From Clostridia bacterium (lineage in GTDB: Bacteria; Bacillota; Clostridia; Oscillospirales; Acutalibacteraceae): a DNA stretch of 64,000 nucleotides. Below are positions 42,359 through 51,713 of this stretch, piece by piece. Where the stretch lies: contig JAFSAR010000006.1 in NCBI GenBank assembly GCA_017442225.1, forward strand, positions 16,701 to 80,700, read 5' to 3'. The translations under genes and the position numbers were made by a program. Numbering within the stretch: position 1 is the first letter of the stretch; each line of letters starts with the position of its first letter. The notes under the pieces are model-generated. The model did no database searches. It had not been told where the DNA came from and saw nothing but the letters and a program-made list of their open reading frames with translations.

Positions 42359-43474
42359 ATGCATATACTTTTTGCTGGCGGAGGCACTGCGGGGCATATC
42401 AATCCTGCTCTTGCAATTGCGGGCTATATAAGAGAGAAACACCCCGACGCTCACATAAGCTATATTGGAACTCCCGATAAGTTAGAATCTAAATTAGTAC
42501 CCGAAAAGGGTTATAATTTTCGTACAATTTCGGTTGCGGGTTTTCAGCGCAAGTTAAGTATTGAAAATATAGGTAAAAATATTTCGGCTGCAACTAAGGC
42601 TTTGACCTCATCTGTGACGGCGCGAAAGATTTTAAAGGAAATACAACCCGACGTTGTTGTCGGTACGGGCGGATACGTAAGCGGTCCCGTTTTGCGTGAA
42701 GCCGCAAAAATGGGCATAAAGACTGCTATACACGAGCAGAATGCATTTCCGGGTGTTACAACCAAAATGTTAGCGCCAAACGTAGATGCCGTAATGCTTG
42801 CTATGCCCGAGGCGGAAAAATATCTAAAGCTTAAGAAAAAGCCTTTCATTACGGGTAATCCAGTACGTCAGGAGCTTTTGAAAATTTCACGCGAAGAAGC
42901 GCGCGCTAAATTAGGTCTTGCAGACAATGTGCCTATGCTTCTATCCTTTGGCGGATCACTTGGCGCCATGCGAATAAATGAAGCCGTTTCAGGACTTATT
43001 AAGTGGCACAACGGTAGTGATAAGTTTTATCATATACACGGCACGGGCAAGTCGGGTTATAGCGATTTTATTAACAGTCTTAAAGACGTTAATTTGTCCG
43101 ACAAGATTGATATAAGAGAATATATCAGCGATATGGACGTTTGTATGGCGGCTGCAGACCTTATAATCTGTCGCGCGGGCGCTATAACGCTGAGCGAACT
43201 GCTTGCCTGTGGCAAGCCTTCAATTCTTGTTCCGTCACCCTACGTTGCCGAAAATCATCAATTCCATAATGCAATGACTCTAAAGCGTACGGGTGCTGCT
43301 GAAATTATTGAGGAAAAAGATTTGAATGTTGACAAATTGATAGAGGTTGTGTCAAATCTTATTGAAAACAAACCTCGCCTCAGCGGAATGTCCGCGGCGG
43401 CGCGCGGCAGCGCAATAATAGACGCAAACGAGCGGATTTATGAAATAATAATGCAGTTATACACAAATGCATAA
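42359..43474 (+). CDS. murG: UDP-GlcNAc transferase MurG
   Basis: 371 aa GT-B enzyme at the inner membrane face; converts lipid I to lipid II. G-loops FAGGGTAGHINPALAIA and GTGGYVSGPVLREAA, then SFGGSLGAMRINEAV, YISDMDVCMAAADLIICRAG and LSELLACGKPSILVPSPYVAENHQ. It follows ftsW by 14 bases with an AGGAGG RBS. Confidence 0.97.
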   Translation: MHILFAGGGTAGHINPALAIAGYIREKHPDAHISYIGTPDKLESKLVPEKGYNFRTISVAGFQRKLSIENIGKNISAATKALTSSVTARKILKEIQPDVVVGTGGYVSGPVLREAAKMGIKTAIHEQNAFPGVTTKMLAPNVDAVMLAMPEAEKYLKLKKKPFITGNPVRQELLKISREEARAKLGLADNVPMLLSFGGSLGAMRINEAVSGLIKWHNGSDKFYHIHGTGKSGYSDFINSLKDVNLSDKIDIREYISDMDVCMAAADLIICRAGAITLSELLACGKPSILVPSPYVAENHQFHNAMTLKRTGAAEIIEEKDLNVDKLIEVVSNLIENKPRLSGMSAAARGSAIIDANERIYEIIMQLYTNA

Positions 43475-43543
43475 CCAAAAATAGCAATTTTTTAAAATTT
43501 GCATAATATGACATTGTAAAACCTTTTTGTAGGGGGAAAGACA

Positions 43544-44797
43544 ATGTCAAAACTTGTTATAAACGGCGGAAACAGACTTTTTGGCGAGGTAAGTATACAC
43601 GGCGCTAAAAACAGCGTCTTGCCAATACTTGCCGCAACGGTGCTTTGTAACGGTAACAGTATTATACATAATTGTCCTAAGCTTTCTGACGTTAATGCGT
43701 CGCTGAATATACTAAGGCATCTTGGGTGTAATTGCTCTTTTAAAAATAATACCGTTACTATTGATACAAATGAAATAAGGTGCAGTCGCATACCTGATAG
43801 CCTTATGCTAAAAATGCGTTCTTCCGTGATATTTTTAGGCGCAATTCTGGGTAGATGCGGCAACGCCGTAATAAGCAGCCCCGGTGGTTGCGAGTTAGGA
43901 CCAAGACCCATTGATTTGCATATTTCAGCGCTCAAGCGTCTGGGCGCAAAGGTTACGGAAAGTCACGGACTTATAGAATTTAATGCGCCTAAAGGACTTA
44001 ACGGCGCTAACATAAATCTATCATTTGCAAGCGTTGGCGCTACCGAAAATATAATATTGGCATCTTCCACGGCAAAAGGTGTTACGATAATTCACAACGC
44101 TGCAAAAGAACCCGAAATCTGTGATCTGGCTGACTTTTTAAATTCCTGCGGCGCGCGTATTTTTGGCGCGGGAACAGATGTGATTACAATTTACGGAGTT
44201 GACAGTTTAAAATGCTGTGAGCACACCGTGATTCCCGATCGTATAGCCGCGGCAACTTATATGGCGGCGACGGCTATAACAGGCGGAGAAATAACGCTTA
44301 AAAACGTGATGCCTTCGCACCTTACAGCGATAAACTCTGTTTTTGAAGAGGCGGGCTGTCAGATAAAGTATGCCGAAAAAAGTATTATTGTAAAAGCACC
44401 GCAACGTTTATCGCGTGTGTCAATTGTAAGAACGGCAATATATCCTGGATTTCCTACCGATGCGGGTCCGTTAATACTTGCAATGCTTACAAAAGCAAGG
44501 GGTACTTCAATTATGGTCGAAAATATATTTGAAAACCGTTTTCGCTATATTGATGAGCTTAAACGCCTTGGCGTAAACGTAAGAGTAGAGGGCAGAGTGG
44601 CTATTGTTGAGGGTGTTGACTCGCTATCGGGCGCTGCTTGTAAGTGCACTGACCTTCGTGGTGGCGCGGCATTGGTTGTAGCAGCTCTTGCGGCACAGGG
44701 CGTGACTGTTGTCGGCGATACACACCACATTAAAAGAGGATATGAAAATATTGCAGAGCGTCTCTCACTTTTAGGCGCTGATATAAAGGAAATTTAA
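43544..44797 (+). CDS. murA: UDP-GlcNAc 1-carboxyvinyltransferase
   Basis: 417 aa EPT-fold enzyme for the first committed step of peptidoglycan synthesis. IHGAKNSVLPILAAT gives the substrate Lys-Asn pair. The catalytic loop reads ILGRCGNAVISSPGGCELGPRP: the fosfomycin-sensitive Cys position appears to be Cys in GGCELGPRP, and the Arg-Pro is conserved. PSHLTAI, YPGFPTDAGPLILAMLTKA and DLRGGAALVVAALAAQG follow. Its presence inside the dcw cluster in place of murD/murC is notable. Confidence 0.95.
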   Translation: MSKLVINGGNRLFGEVSIHGAKNSVLPILAATVLCNGNSIIHNCPKLSDVNASLNILRHLGCNCSFKNNTVTIDTNEIRCSRIPDSLMLKMRSSVIFLGAILGRCGNAVISSPGGCELGPRPIDLHISALKRLGAKVTESHGLIEFNAPKGLNGANINLSFASVGATENIILASSTAKGVTIIHNAAKEPEICDLADFLNSCGARIFGAGTDVITIYGVDSLKCCEHTVIPDRIAAATYMAATAITGGEITLKNVMPSHLTAINSVFEEAGCQIKYAEKSIIVKAPQRLSRVSIVRTAIYPGFPTDAGPLILAMLTKARGTSIMVENIFENRFRYIDELKRLGVNVRVEGRVAIVEGVDSLSGAACKCTDLRGGAALVVAALAAQGVTVVGDTHHIKRGYENIAERLSLLGADIKEI

Positions 44798-44810
44798 ACA
44801 AGAAGGGTAA

Positions 44811-45590
44811 GTGAAATTGATGCAGTCTGATATAAATAAGCGCCGCGCAGTAAGACAGAAAAAAGCGCGCCGCAGACGTCTTAAAATAGCCTTTATTTTC
44901 TTTTTGATAATTGCATTGATAACGCTTGCCATAATGTGCTTTACAGTATTTTTCCCGATAAAGCGTATAAACGTTTCAGGCAGTGAGATTTATTCAAAAT
45001 CAGAAATCATAAAAGCATCAAAGCTTACTACCGACGATAATCTATTGGTGGTATCCGAGGAGGAAATCGAGAATAATATTCGACAAAAACTTCCGTACGT
45101 TGACAGTGTTAAATTAAAGCGGGTTTTGCCCGATGCCGTTATTTTAACAGTTACTGATGCCAAGGAATATGCGTATTATCAGTCGGGTGAGAGTTATTTT
45201 ATTCTGAGTGAAAACGGTTATATATTAAAAGAGCAAACCGAAATTCCCGAAAACGTTTTTCAAATTATAACAAGCGGTATCAATGGAGAGGTAAGCAGTA
45301 AGGCGACATATGTAAATAATGCCGAAGAAGAACTTGTAAATACTCTGATTTCTACTTTGCAAAATAAAGAGATAAACATTGATGAAATTGACGTGAGCAA
45401 CGTTTTGGAGATATCTCTTGAGGTAGAGGGTAGATTTACCGTACTGCTAGGCACAACCGATTACACAGAGGAAAAAATCGCTCACCTTAAGGGTATGATA
45501 GACAGTATTCCCGACCGAAAAGGCAAGATAAATTTAAGTATGTGGACACCCACAAACAGTCAAGGAAGCTTCACCGAAGAGGATAATTAA
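44811..45590 (+). CDS. ftsQ: Division protein FtsQ/DivIB with POTRA domain
   Basis: 259 aa. Very basic cytoplasmic start (RRAVRQKKARRRRLK), one membrane helix (FIFFLIIALITLAIMCFTVF), then the POTRA domain (IKRINVSGSEIYSKSEIIKA, NIRQKLPYVDSVKLKRVLPD) and the FtsQ beta domain. It bridges FtsL/FtsB and the septal synthase. GTG start at 44811 has AGAAGGG upstream; ATG 9 bases later is an alternative. It is the last gene before the ftsZ promoter. Confidence 0.88.
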   Translation: MKLMQSDINKRRAVRQKKARRRRLKIAFIFFLIIALITLAIMCFTVFFPIKRINVSGSEIYSKSEIIKASKLTTDDNLLVVSEEEIENNIRQKLPYVDSVKLKRVLPDAVILTVTDAKEYAYYQSGESYFILSENGYILKEQTEIPENVFQIITSGINGEVSSKATYVNNAEEELVNTLISTLQNKEINIDEIDVSNVLEISLEVEGRFTVLLGTTDYTEEKIAHLKGMIDSIPDRKGKINLSMWTPTNSQGSFTEEDN

Positions 45591-45619
45591 AAAAAGTTAC
45601 AATTTTGTAATAAAAACTA

Positions 45620-45648
45620 TTGAAATTTGTTTTAACTTGTGCTAATAT
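45620..45648 (+). promoter_or_regulatory. Separate promoter for ftsZ
   Basis: TTGAAA (45620-45625), 17 bases, TAATAT (45643-45648) in the 114-base gap between ftsQ and ftsZ. Confidence 0.65.
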
Positions 45649-45704
45649 GTATTTGTATATTAGTGCGTATAGATATATTTGTATAAAGATGGAGGAATTT
45701 TAAA

Positions 45705-46766
45705 ATGCCATTCGAAGTTGCAGAAGAAATGGAAAACGTAGTTCAGATTAAGGTCGTAGGTGTAGGCGGAGGCGGCGGTAACGCTGTTAACCGCATGGTC
45801 GCAGCAGGCGTTCGCGGTGTTGAGTTTATTGCTATTAATACCGATAAAGCGGCTCTCTTCCTTTCAAAAGCCGACCAGAAAATTCAGATTGGTGAAAAAT
45901 CAGCAGCAGGTATGGGTGCAGGTGGCAACCCCGACAACGGCCGCACCGCAGCAGAAGAGTCACGCGATGAAATCGCAGCAGTTCTTCGTAGTGCTGATAT
46001 GATATTCATTACCGCAGGTATGGGCGGCGGCACAGGTACAGGTGCAGCTCCCGTTGTTGCCGAGATTGCTAAGGAGCTTGGTATCCTTACCGTTGGTATC
46101 GTTACAAAGCCTTTTGCTTTTGAAGGTAAAAAGCGTATGACTCAGGCAGAGGCAGGTATTGCCGCACTCGGCGAGCATGTTGACAGCCTTATCGTTATTC
46201 CTAACGAGAGACTTAAGTTTGTATCCGAGCAGAAGATTACATTTAAAAATGCATTCAACATTGCTGACGACGTTCTTCGTCAGGGTGTTTCAAGCATTTC
46301 AGAGCTTATCAACGTTACAGCGCTTGTTAACCTTGACTTTGCTGACGTTAAGGCTGTTATGGAAAATGCAGGCTACGCGCATATGGGCGTTGGTGTTGCA
46401 ACAGGTCGCGACAAGGCAGAGCAGGCTGCGCGTATGGCAATTACAAGCCCGCTTATCGAAACCTCTATGGATAATGCTCGCGGCGTAATCATCAGCATTA
46501 CGGGTTCTGACGATATCGGTCTTGAAGAGGTTGAGCAGGCCTCTACAATTATTGCGGAGATGGCTCATCCCGATGCAACAATCATCTGGGGTGCTCAGCT
46601 TGACGAAAGTATTGAGGACACTATCCGTGTTACTGTTGTAGCAACTGGTCTTGGCGAAGATATTAAGAACGAAAAGAAAGATGACCTCGCAGCACTTCTC
46701 GGTGATACCGGTGATGATGGTGACGACAATTTTGGTTCTGTTTTAAAATTCTTTGATAATAACTAA
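45705..46766 (+). CDS. ftsZ: Cell division GTPase FtsZ
   Basis: 353 aa tubulin homologue that builds the Z-ring. [22 protein letters not shown], the GTP signature [16 protein letters not shown], and the T7-loop [20 protein letters not shown] are intact. The tail after residue 315 is short and acidic ([10 protein letters not shown]) and ends VLKFFDNN, lacking the usual basic, proline-containing C-terminal peptide. Unusually favourable codons and its own promoter suggest high expression. No ftsA precedes it. Confidence 0.97.
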   Translation: MPFEVAEEMENVVQIKVVGVGGGGGNAVNRMVAAGVRGVEFIAINTDKAALFLSKADQKIQIGEKSAAGMGAGGNPDNGRTAAEESRDEIAAVLRSADMIFITAGMGGGTGTGAAPVVAEIAKELGILTVGIVTKPFAFEGKKRMTQAEAGIAALGEHVDSLIVIPNERLKFVSEQKITFKNAFNIADDVLRQGVSSISELINVTALVNLDFADVKAVMENAGYAHMGVGVATGRDKAEQAARMAITSPLIETSMDNARGVIISITGSDDIGLEEVEQASTIIAEMAHPDATIIWGAQLDESIEDTIRVTVVATGLGEDIKNEKKDDLAALLGDTGDDGDDNFGSVLKFFDNN

Positions 46767-46777
46767 TGTTATACATA

Positions 46778-46813
46778 AAGCCTGACGGCAAGCACTGTCA
46801 GGCTTTTGCTTTT
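46778..46813 (+). terminator. Terminator after ftsZ
   Basis: AAGCCTGAC (46778-46786) and GTCAGGCTT (46797-46805), then TTGCTTTTG. Confidence 0.85.
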
Positions 46814-46838
46814 GTGTGAGGAATATTTAAGAAAATAA

Positions 46839-46878
46839 AAAGCGACTTGGCGCCTGATATCAGGCGCCAAGTCGCTTT
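46839..46878 (-). terminator. 40-bp perfect palindrome, terminator of the Cys-rich microprotein gene
   Basis: Arms of 20 bases meet at 46858/46859 (core GGCGCC). On the minus strand it is followed by TTTTTATTTTC, ideal for termination of the small gene at 46896-47027. Confidence 0.85.
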
Positions 46879-46895
46879 GCTGTATGGATTTTTAC

Positions 46896-47027
46896 TTAGC
46901 AACCGCAGCCGTTGTTAGTAGCGCAACCGCAACCGCAACCGTTGTCGTTGTTGTTACCGCAGCAGCAGAACAAGAGGATAAGGATGATTATCCAAGTACA
47001 ACCACCAAAACCGTTATTATTACACAT
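46896..47027 (-). CDS. 43-aa Gly/Asn/Cys-rich microprotein with hydrophobic segment
   Basis: Not a routine gene call because of its size. Product: MCNNNGFGGCTWIIILILLF followed by CCCG, Asn/Asp repeats and alternating Gly-Cys to the end. Ten cysteines in 43 residues. A clean AGGAGG (47036-47041) precedes the ATG by 8 bases and a strong terminator follows, so it is a complete small transcription unit. The shape, a short hydrophobic stretch plus Cys/Gly tail, recalls small spore or membrane proteins of Clostridia, but no family can be named. It lies between ftsZ and ctsR on the opposite strand. Confidence 0.75.
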   Translation of the reverse strand: MCNNNGFGGCTWIIILILLFCCCGNNNDNGCGCGCATNNGCGC

Positions 47028-47109
47028 AATCAAGACCTCCTTTTTTGTCTTTCATCACATACTATGCAAAAATAATTTAATGTGTTACAAAAATATTTTT
47101 AAATAATTC

Positions 47110-47138
47110 TTGACTTTTCCTGACCTTAGCATTATAAT
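47110..47138 (+). promoter_or_regulatory. Promoter of the ctsR operon
   Basis: TTGACT (47110-47115), 17 bases, TATAAT (47133-47138), 28 bases before the ctsR start. Confidence 0.85.
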
Positions 47139-47157
47139 AAAGTCAGGAAAAGTCAAA
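47110..47157. promoter_or_regulatory. Two inverted CtsR-type operators
   Basis: AGTCAGG-AAA-AGTCAAA (47141-47157) fits the CtsR direct-heptad operator (GGTCAAA-N3-GGTCAAA). The same pattern occurs inverted at 47110-47126, over the -35 hexamer. The -10 box lies between the two copies. Confidence 0.8.
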
Positions 47158-47165
47158 GGGATGGT

Positions 47166-47624
47166 ATGAATATGAAAATCAGCGATTTAATAACTAATGA
47201 AATTTTGCGTATGCTTAACGAGTCGGAGGAAAATACCGCCGAAATTCAACGCAATGATTTTGCAAACGTTATAGGCTGCGCGCCAAGTCAGATTAACTAT
47301 GTGCTGTCTTCGCGTTTTACGCCAGAGCACGGTTATATAATTGAAAGCCGTCGCGGCGGCGGCGGTTATATTAAAATCAGCCGTGTCGTTATGCGTAAGT
47401 CGACCGCCTTTATGCATATAATTAACTCGATAGGCGATAGCATTGACACAATGAGCGCGCGTATAGTTATTGAAAATTGCTTGCAGTCTGAGCTTATTTC
47501 AAAAGAAACGGCGCGCATTATGTATGCGGCGCTGTCAAACAATGTTATGCGCAGTGTGCCTGTAATATTGCAGGACAGCTTACGCGCAGCAATTCTTAAA
47601 GAAATGCTGCTTGTGCAACTTTGA
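47166..47624 (+). CDS. ctsR: Heat-shock repressor CtsR
   Basis: 152 aa class III heat-shock repressor. Winged-helix DNA-binding half (SDLITNEILRMLNESEEN, VIGCAPSQINYVLSSRFTPEHGYIIESRRGGGGYIKI, with the RGGGG wing) and a C-terminal dimer half. It is sensed by heat and inactivated or degraded through McsB and ClpC. First gene of the operon and the likely ligand of the two operators just upstream. mcsA begins 13 bases after the stop. Confidence 0.96.
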   Translation: MNMKISDLITNEILRMLNESEENTAEIQRNDFANVIGCAPSQINYVLSSRFTPEHGYIIESRRGGGGYIKISRVVMRKSTAFMHIINSIGDSIDTMSARIVIENCLQSELISKETARIMYAALSNNVMRSVPVILQDSLRAAILKEMLLVQL

Positions 47625-47637
47625 GAGGAATGATTTT

Positions 47638-48129
47638 ATGCTTTGTGAAAAATGCGGAGAAAGTCTGGCCACAACACATATACGTTCGGTTATAAACGGA
47701 AAGGTCACAGAAAAACATCTTTGCAGTCATTGCGCTGCAAATGAGGGCTACAGTGATATAAAAGGCAGCAACCTTTCGCAGATGCTCTCGTCAATGTTTG
47801 GCGATACAGCAAGCGCGCCCAAAAACACACAGGTTACGCGTTGCGGTTGTTGTGGCTCTACATTTTCAGACATTGCAAAAAGCGGTAAATGCGGTTGTTC
47901 CGAGTGTTATACCACGTTTTACGAACAGCTTTTGCCGTATCTAAAAAGGGTGCACGGCAGTACCAAGCATATAGGAAAAATTCCAAGCCGTGCGTCTGTT
48001 ACAGAAAAAACGGATGATAATATAGACGAGCTCCGCGCTCTTTTGAGCCGTCTTGTAGGCGAGGAAAAATATGAGCAGGCGGCAGTTGTGCGTGATAAAA
48101 TCAAGGAACTTGAGGGGGATACGCTATGA
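47638..48129 (+). CDS. mcsA: McsA, activator of the arginine kinase McsB
   Basis: 163 aa. Two zinc-binding units (LCEKCGESLATTHIR...HLCSHCA and RCGCCGSTFSDIAKSGKCGC) and a C-terminal UVR motif (EEKYEQAAVVRDKIKELE). McsA activates McsB and helps CtsR control. ATG at 47638 follows GAGAGG; an in-frame ATG at 47611 lies inside ctsR. The stop overlaps the mcsB start (ATGA). Confidence 0.94.
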   Translation: MLCEKCGESLATTHIRSVINGKVTEKHLCSHCAANEGYSDIKGSNLSQMLSSMFGDTASAPKNTQVTRCGCCGSTFSDIAKSGKCGCSECYTTFYEQLLPYLKRVHGSTKHIGKIPSRASVTEKTDDNIDELRALLSRLVGEEKYEQAAVVRDKIKELEGDTL

Positions 48130-49130
48130 GTTGTTGGTACGGTGTATCGGCGCCACAGGATGATATTGCCGTAAGTACACGTATCCGTCTTGCGCGCAAT
48201 ATAAACGGAATACCATTCCCGTCAAAAATGACGCCCGAGCAGTTTAAAACGGTCAACGTGCTTGTAAAGAAAGCAATATTAGAAAGTGATACCCCTTATT
48301 CCAAGTCACTAAAATATATCGCGATGGATGATATACCCGAAATTGAGCGTTTTGCTATGGTAGAGCGTCATATTATCAGTCATCGATTTGCTTCGGATTA
48401 TCAAAATCGGGCAATAATAATATCCGAGGATGAAAGTATCTGCATTATGCTTGGTGAAGAGGACCATATACGCGTTCAAGTACTGCTTGCTGGTCTGCAG
48501 TTTGAAAAGGCTTATAAAATTGCAGACAGCATTGATTCGCTTTTGTGTAACGGACTTGACCTTGCATTTGACGAGCGTATAGGCTTTTTGACCGAGTGTC
48601 CTACAAATCTGGGCACGGGTCTTCGTTCATCGGTTATGCTGCATCTGCCGCTTATAGAAAGCCGCGGCGAGATGTCGGGTCTGGCGGATTCTATCAGCAA
48701 AATAGGACTCACTGTGCGCGGTATATACGGCGAGGGCACCAAGGCGATAGCGTCACTTTATCAGATTTCAAATCAGGTAACGCTTGGCATTAGCGAAAAG
48801 AACGCTATAGACAACCTTAAAATAATCGCTACACAGCTGATACAAAAAGAGCAACAGTACCGCAAACAGCTTAACCGCATAAAGCTTGAGGACAGATGTA
48901 TGCGGTCTCTGGGTATTCTTAAAAATGCAAGAATACTCACAAGCAGCGAGATGATGACGCGACTTGGCGATATAAAGCTCGGGCAATCTGTTGGTATAAT
49001 AGGTAGCGACATATTGCCTATAAAGCTTCTGATAGAGGGTCAGCCGAATATGATTATGCGAAAATCGGGTGGGCTTTCACCCGACGAGCGCGACATAGAG
49101 CGCGCAAATATTATCAGAAATTCACTTTAA
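48126..49130 (+). CDS. mcsB: Protein arginine kinase McsB
   Basis: 334 aa phosphagen-kinase fold. Phosphorylates arginines on proteins, marking them for ClpC-ClpP. VSTRIRLARNINGIPFP (ATP arginines), ITEDESI-like ISEDESICIMLGEEDHIRVQ, FLTECPTNLGTGLRSSVMLHLP (catalytic Glu and Cys loop) and TVRGIYGEGTKA are present. It overlaps mcsA and is followed after 15 bases by clpC. Confidence 0.96.
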   Translation: MSCWYGVSAPQDDIAVSTRIRLARNINGIPFPSKMTPEQFKTVNVLVKKAILESDTPYSKSLKYIAMDDIPEIERFAMVERHIISHRFASDYQNRAIIISEDESICIMLGEEDHIRVQVLLAGLQFEKAYKIADSIDSLLCNGLDLAFDERIGFLTECPTNLGTGLRSSVMLHLPLIESRGEMSGLADSISKIGLTVRGIYGEGTKAIASLYQISNQVTLGISEKNAIDNLKIIATQLIQKEQQYRKQLNRIKLEDRCMRSLGILKNARILTSSEMMTRLGDIKLGQSVGIIGSDILPIKLLIEGQPNMIMRKSGGLSPDERDIERANIIRNSL

Positions 49131-49145
49131 AGGAGATTCTTACAA

Positions 49146-51599
49146 TTGAAGTATAACTTTAACGGTTTTACGGAAAAAGCCAATGAGGGCTTAAATCAGG
49201 CTATAAATTCAGCATCACAGATGGGTCACACCTACGTAGGCAGTGAGCATTTGCTGTTGGGACTTTTGCGTATTGGCAGCGGTGTTGCCGCAAGCGTTTT
49301 AAACAAGCAGGGTGTTACCGCCGATAAAATCGAGGAGCTTATCCGCACAAATATAGGTACGGGTACACCTACCAAGCTGTCACCTGACTATTTTACACCC
49401 CGTGCTAAGCGTGTGCTTGAGGTGGCAATGCAGGGCTGCAGTAATATGGGCAAGAAATACGTCGGCACCGAGCATATACTTATAGGAATACTCAATGAAC
49501 AGGATAACTTTGCTATCCGCTTTTTAAAGGAATTGGATGTTGATATTGCCTTGCTTACCTCAAACGCGCTTGAGGTTTCGGGTATGGAACCGCAGGATAT
49601 CAATGAGGTAAAAATGGGCGGTCAGCAAGGCGGAAAGTCTAAAGGCACCAAGACCGAAACTTTGCGAAAATATGGCAGAGATTTAACCGAAGAAGCCAAA
49701 AAAGGCAAAATTGATCCCGTTATAGGCAGAGAGACCGAGATTGAGCGTATTATTCAGATTCTTTGTCGCCGCACTAAAAACAACCCTTGCCTTATCGGTG
49801 AGCCTGGTGTCGGCAAAACCGCAATAATAGAGGGCTTGGCGCAACGTATTGTAGACAGCAACGTGCCCGAAATTTTGCTTGACAAAAAGGTGTTTACCCT
49901 TGATCTTACGGGTATGGTTGCGGGAACAAAATACCGCGGCGATTTTGAAGAGCGCATCAAGGCTGTGGTTGATGAGGTAACTCGCGCCGATGATATAATA
50001 CTTTTTATCGACGAAATTCACACCATAATAGGCGCAGGCTCTGCCGAGGGCTCGACAGACGCCGCCAATATCTTAAAGCCGTCACTCGCTCGCGGTGATT
50101 TTCAGCTTATCGGCGCTACCACCATCAGCGAATACCGCAAAAATATAGAAAAAGACTCAGCGCTTGAGCGCCGTTTTCAGACCGTAACGGTAGCCGAACC
50201 CAATGAAGACGATGCTATACAAATCTTAAAGGGTTTAAAAGATAAATACGAGGCGCATCACAAGGTGGTTATCACTGATGAGGCTATCACTGCAGCGGTT
50301 AAATTATCGTCAAGATATATCAATGACCGATTTTTGCCCGATAAGGCAATCGACCTTATTGACGAGGCGGCATCGCGCGTAAGACTTGCTTCAAGCACGC
50401 CGTCTGACGAGCTTAAAAATGCCGAGCAAAAGCTGTCGGCTGTAAAGGCGGAAAAGGACGACGCCATAAATTCGCAGGAATTTGAGCGCGCAGCCCGACT
50501 TCGCGATCAGGAAAAACAGCTTGAAGCAGAAATTGAAAATATAAAAGACCAAAACGGAAAAAATGTTCACGCCGCAGGCGAGGTAACCGAGCAAAATATT
50601 GCCGAAATAGTATCCCTCTGGACAGGTGTGCCTGTAGTTCAGCTGACCGAGGAAGAGTCGCAGAGACTGTTGAAGCTTGAAGCAGTATTGCACAACCGCC
50701 TTGTAGGACAAAGTGAAGCTGTAACCGCCGTGTCAAAGGCAATTCGTCGCGGTCGTGTAGGTCTTAAGGACCCCAAGCGTCCTATTGGCTCATTTATCTT
50801 TTTAGGTCCTACGGGTGTCGGTAAAACCGAGCTTTGCAAGGCGCTTGCCGAAGCTATGTTCGGTAGCGAAAATATGATGATACGCCTTGATATGTCAGAG
50901 TATATGGAAAAGCACACCGTATCGCGACTCGTAGGCTCGCCACCCGGATATGTCGGCTTTGAAGAGGGAGGTCAGCTTACCGAAAAGGTGCGCAGAAGTC
51001 CCTATTCGGTTATTCTTTTTGACGAGATTGAAAAGGCTCACCCCGACGTATTTAATATCCTTTTGCAGATACTCGAGGACGGCATACTCACCGACTCGCA
51101 GGGCAGAAAGGTTGACTTTAAAAACGCGGTTATTATAATGACCTCTAACATAGGCGCGCGGCTGATTACCGATAAAAAAATATCGTTTGGTTTTGGCTCT
51201 ACCGACAGTAGTGACCAAAACGAAAAGGATATTAAATCCCGTGTTTTAGAGGAATTGAAATCCGCATTCCGCCCTGAGTTTTTAAACCGTGTTGACGATA
51301 TTATCGTATTTAGCAAACTCAATCAGGACGAAATCAAGCAGATTGCAGGTAAGATGCTCGATAACTTAAAATCGCGTCTGACAAACCTTAATATCACAAT
51401 TGATTTTACCGACGAGGTACTGACAGCACTTGCCGACAAAGGCTTTGACCCCGTATACGGCGCGCGACCGCTTCGCCGCGAAATTCAAAATCGTATCGAA
51501 GACGCACTCAGTGAAAAAATCCTCGACACTACAATCAAAAACGGCGACAGTGTTGTTTGTGATTATAGGGAGAATGAGTTTGTTTTTAATGTGAAATAG
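49146..51599 (+). CDS. clpC: ATP-dependent Clp protease ATPase subunit ClpC
   Basis: 817 aa HSP100 unfoldase that feeds ClpP. N-domain repeats ([30 protein letters not shown]), first AAA ([16 protein letters not shown]), a central UVR-containing coil ([20 protein letters not shown]), second AAA ([30 protein letters not shown]). Start TTG at 49146 with AAAGGAGA upstream. clpP is not in the window. Regulated by CtsR with the rest of the operon. Confidence 0.97.
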   Translation: MKYNFNGFTEKANEGLNQAINSASQMGHTYVGSEHLLLGLLRIGSGVAASVLNKQGVTADKIEELIRTNIGTGTPTKLSPDYFTPRAKRVLEVAMQGCSNMGKKYVGTEHILIGILNEQDNFAIRFLKELDVDIALLTSNALEVSGMEPQDINEVKMGGQQGGKSKGTKTETLRKYGRDLTEEAKKGKIDPVIGRETEIERIIQILCRRTKNNPCLIGEPGVGKTAIIEGLAQRIVDSNVPEILLDKKVFTLDLTGMVAGTKYRGDFEERIKAVVDEVTRADDIILFIDEIHTIIGAGSAEGSTDAANILKPSLARGDFQLIGATTISEYRKNIEKDSALERRFQTVTVAEPNEDDAIQILKGLKDKYEAHHKVVITDEAITAAVKLSSRYINDRFLPDKAIDLIDEAASRVRLASSTPSDELKNAEQKLSAVKAEKDDAINSQEFERAARLRDQEKQLEAEIENIKDQNGKNVHAAGEVTEQNIAEIVSLWTGVPVVQLTEEESQRLLKLEAVLHNRLVGQSEAVTAVSKAIRRGRVGLKDPKRPIGSFIFLGPTGVGKTELCKALAEAMFGSENMMIRLDMSEYMEKHTVSRLVGSPPGYVGFEEGGQLTEKVRRSPYSVILFDEIEKAHPDVFNILLQILEDGILTDSQGRKVDFKNAVIIMTSNIGARLITDKKISFGFGSTDSSDQNEKDIKSRVLEELKSAFRPEFLNRVDDIIVFSKLNQDEIKQIAGKMLDNLKSRLTNLNITIDFTDEVLTALADKGFDPVYGARPLRREIQNRIEDALSEKILDTTIKNGDSVVCDYRENEFVFNVK

Positions 51600-51676
51600 C
51601 AGTTACTATGTAAGGATTTGTGTTCATATTATCACTTATTAGTATTTAAAATCAAAAGAGGCTTATACTAAAAATT

Positions 51677-51713
51677 GACAGAGGTAAGGCGATGCTTTAC
51701 CTCTGTCGATTTT
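51677..51713. terminator. Terminator between clpC and the converging membrane protein gene
   Basis: GACAGAGGTAA (51677-51687) and TTACCTCTGTC (51697-51707), then GATTTTTATT. It serves clpC and possibly the minus-strand gene. Confidence 0.85.

Noticed and set aside
46912..47106. Plus-strand frames over the microprotein gene
   Set aside because: Repetitive Pro/Gln/Leu or Val/Ala runs arise from the reverse of Cys/Gly codons; the minus strand has the RBS, start and terminator.
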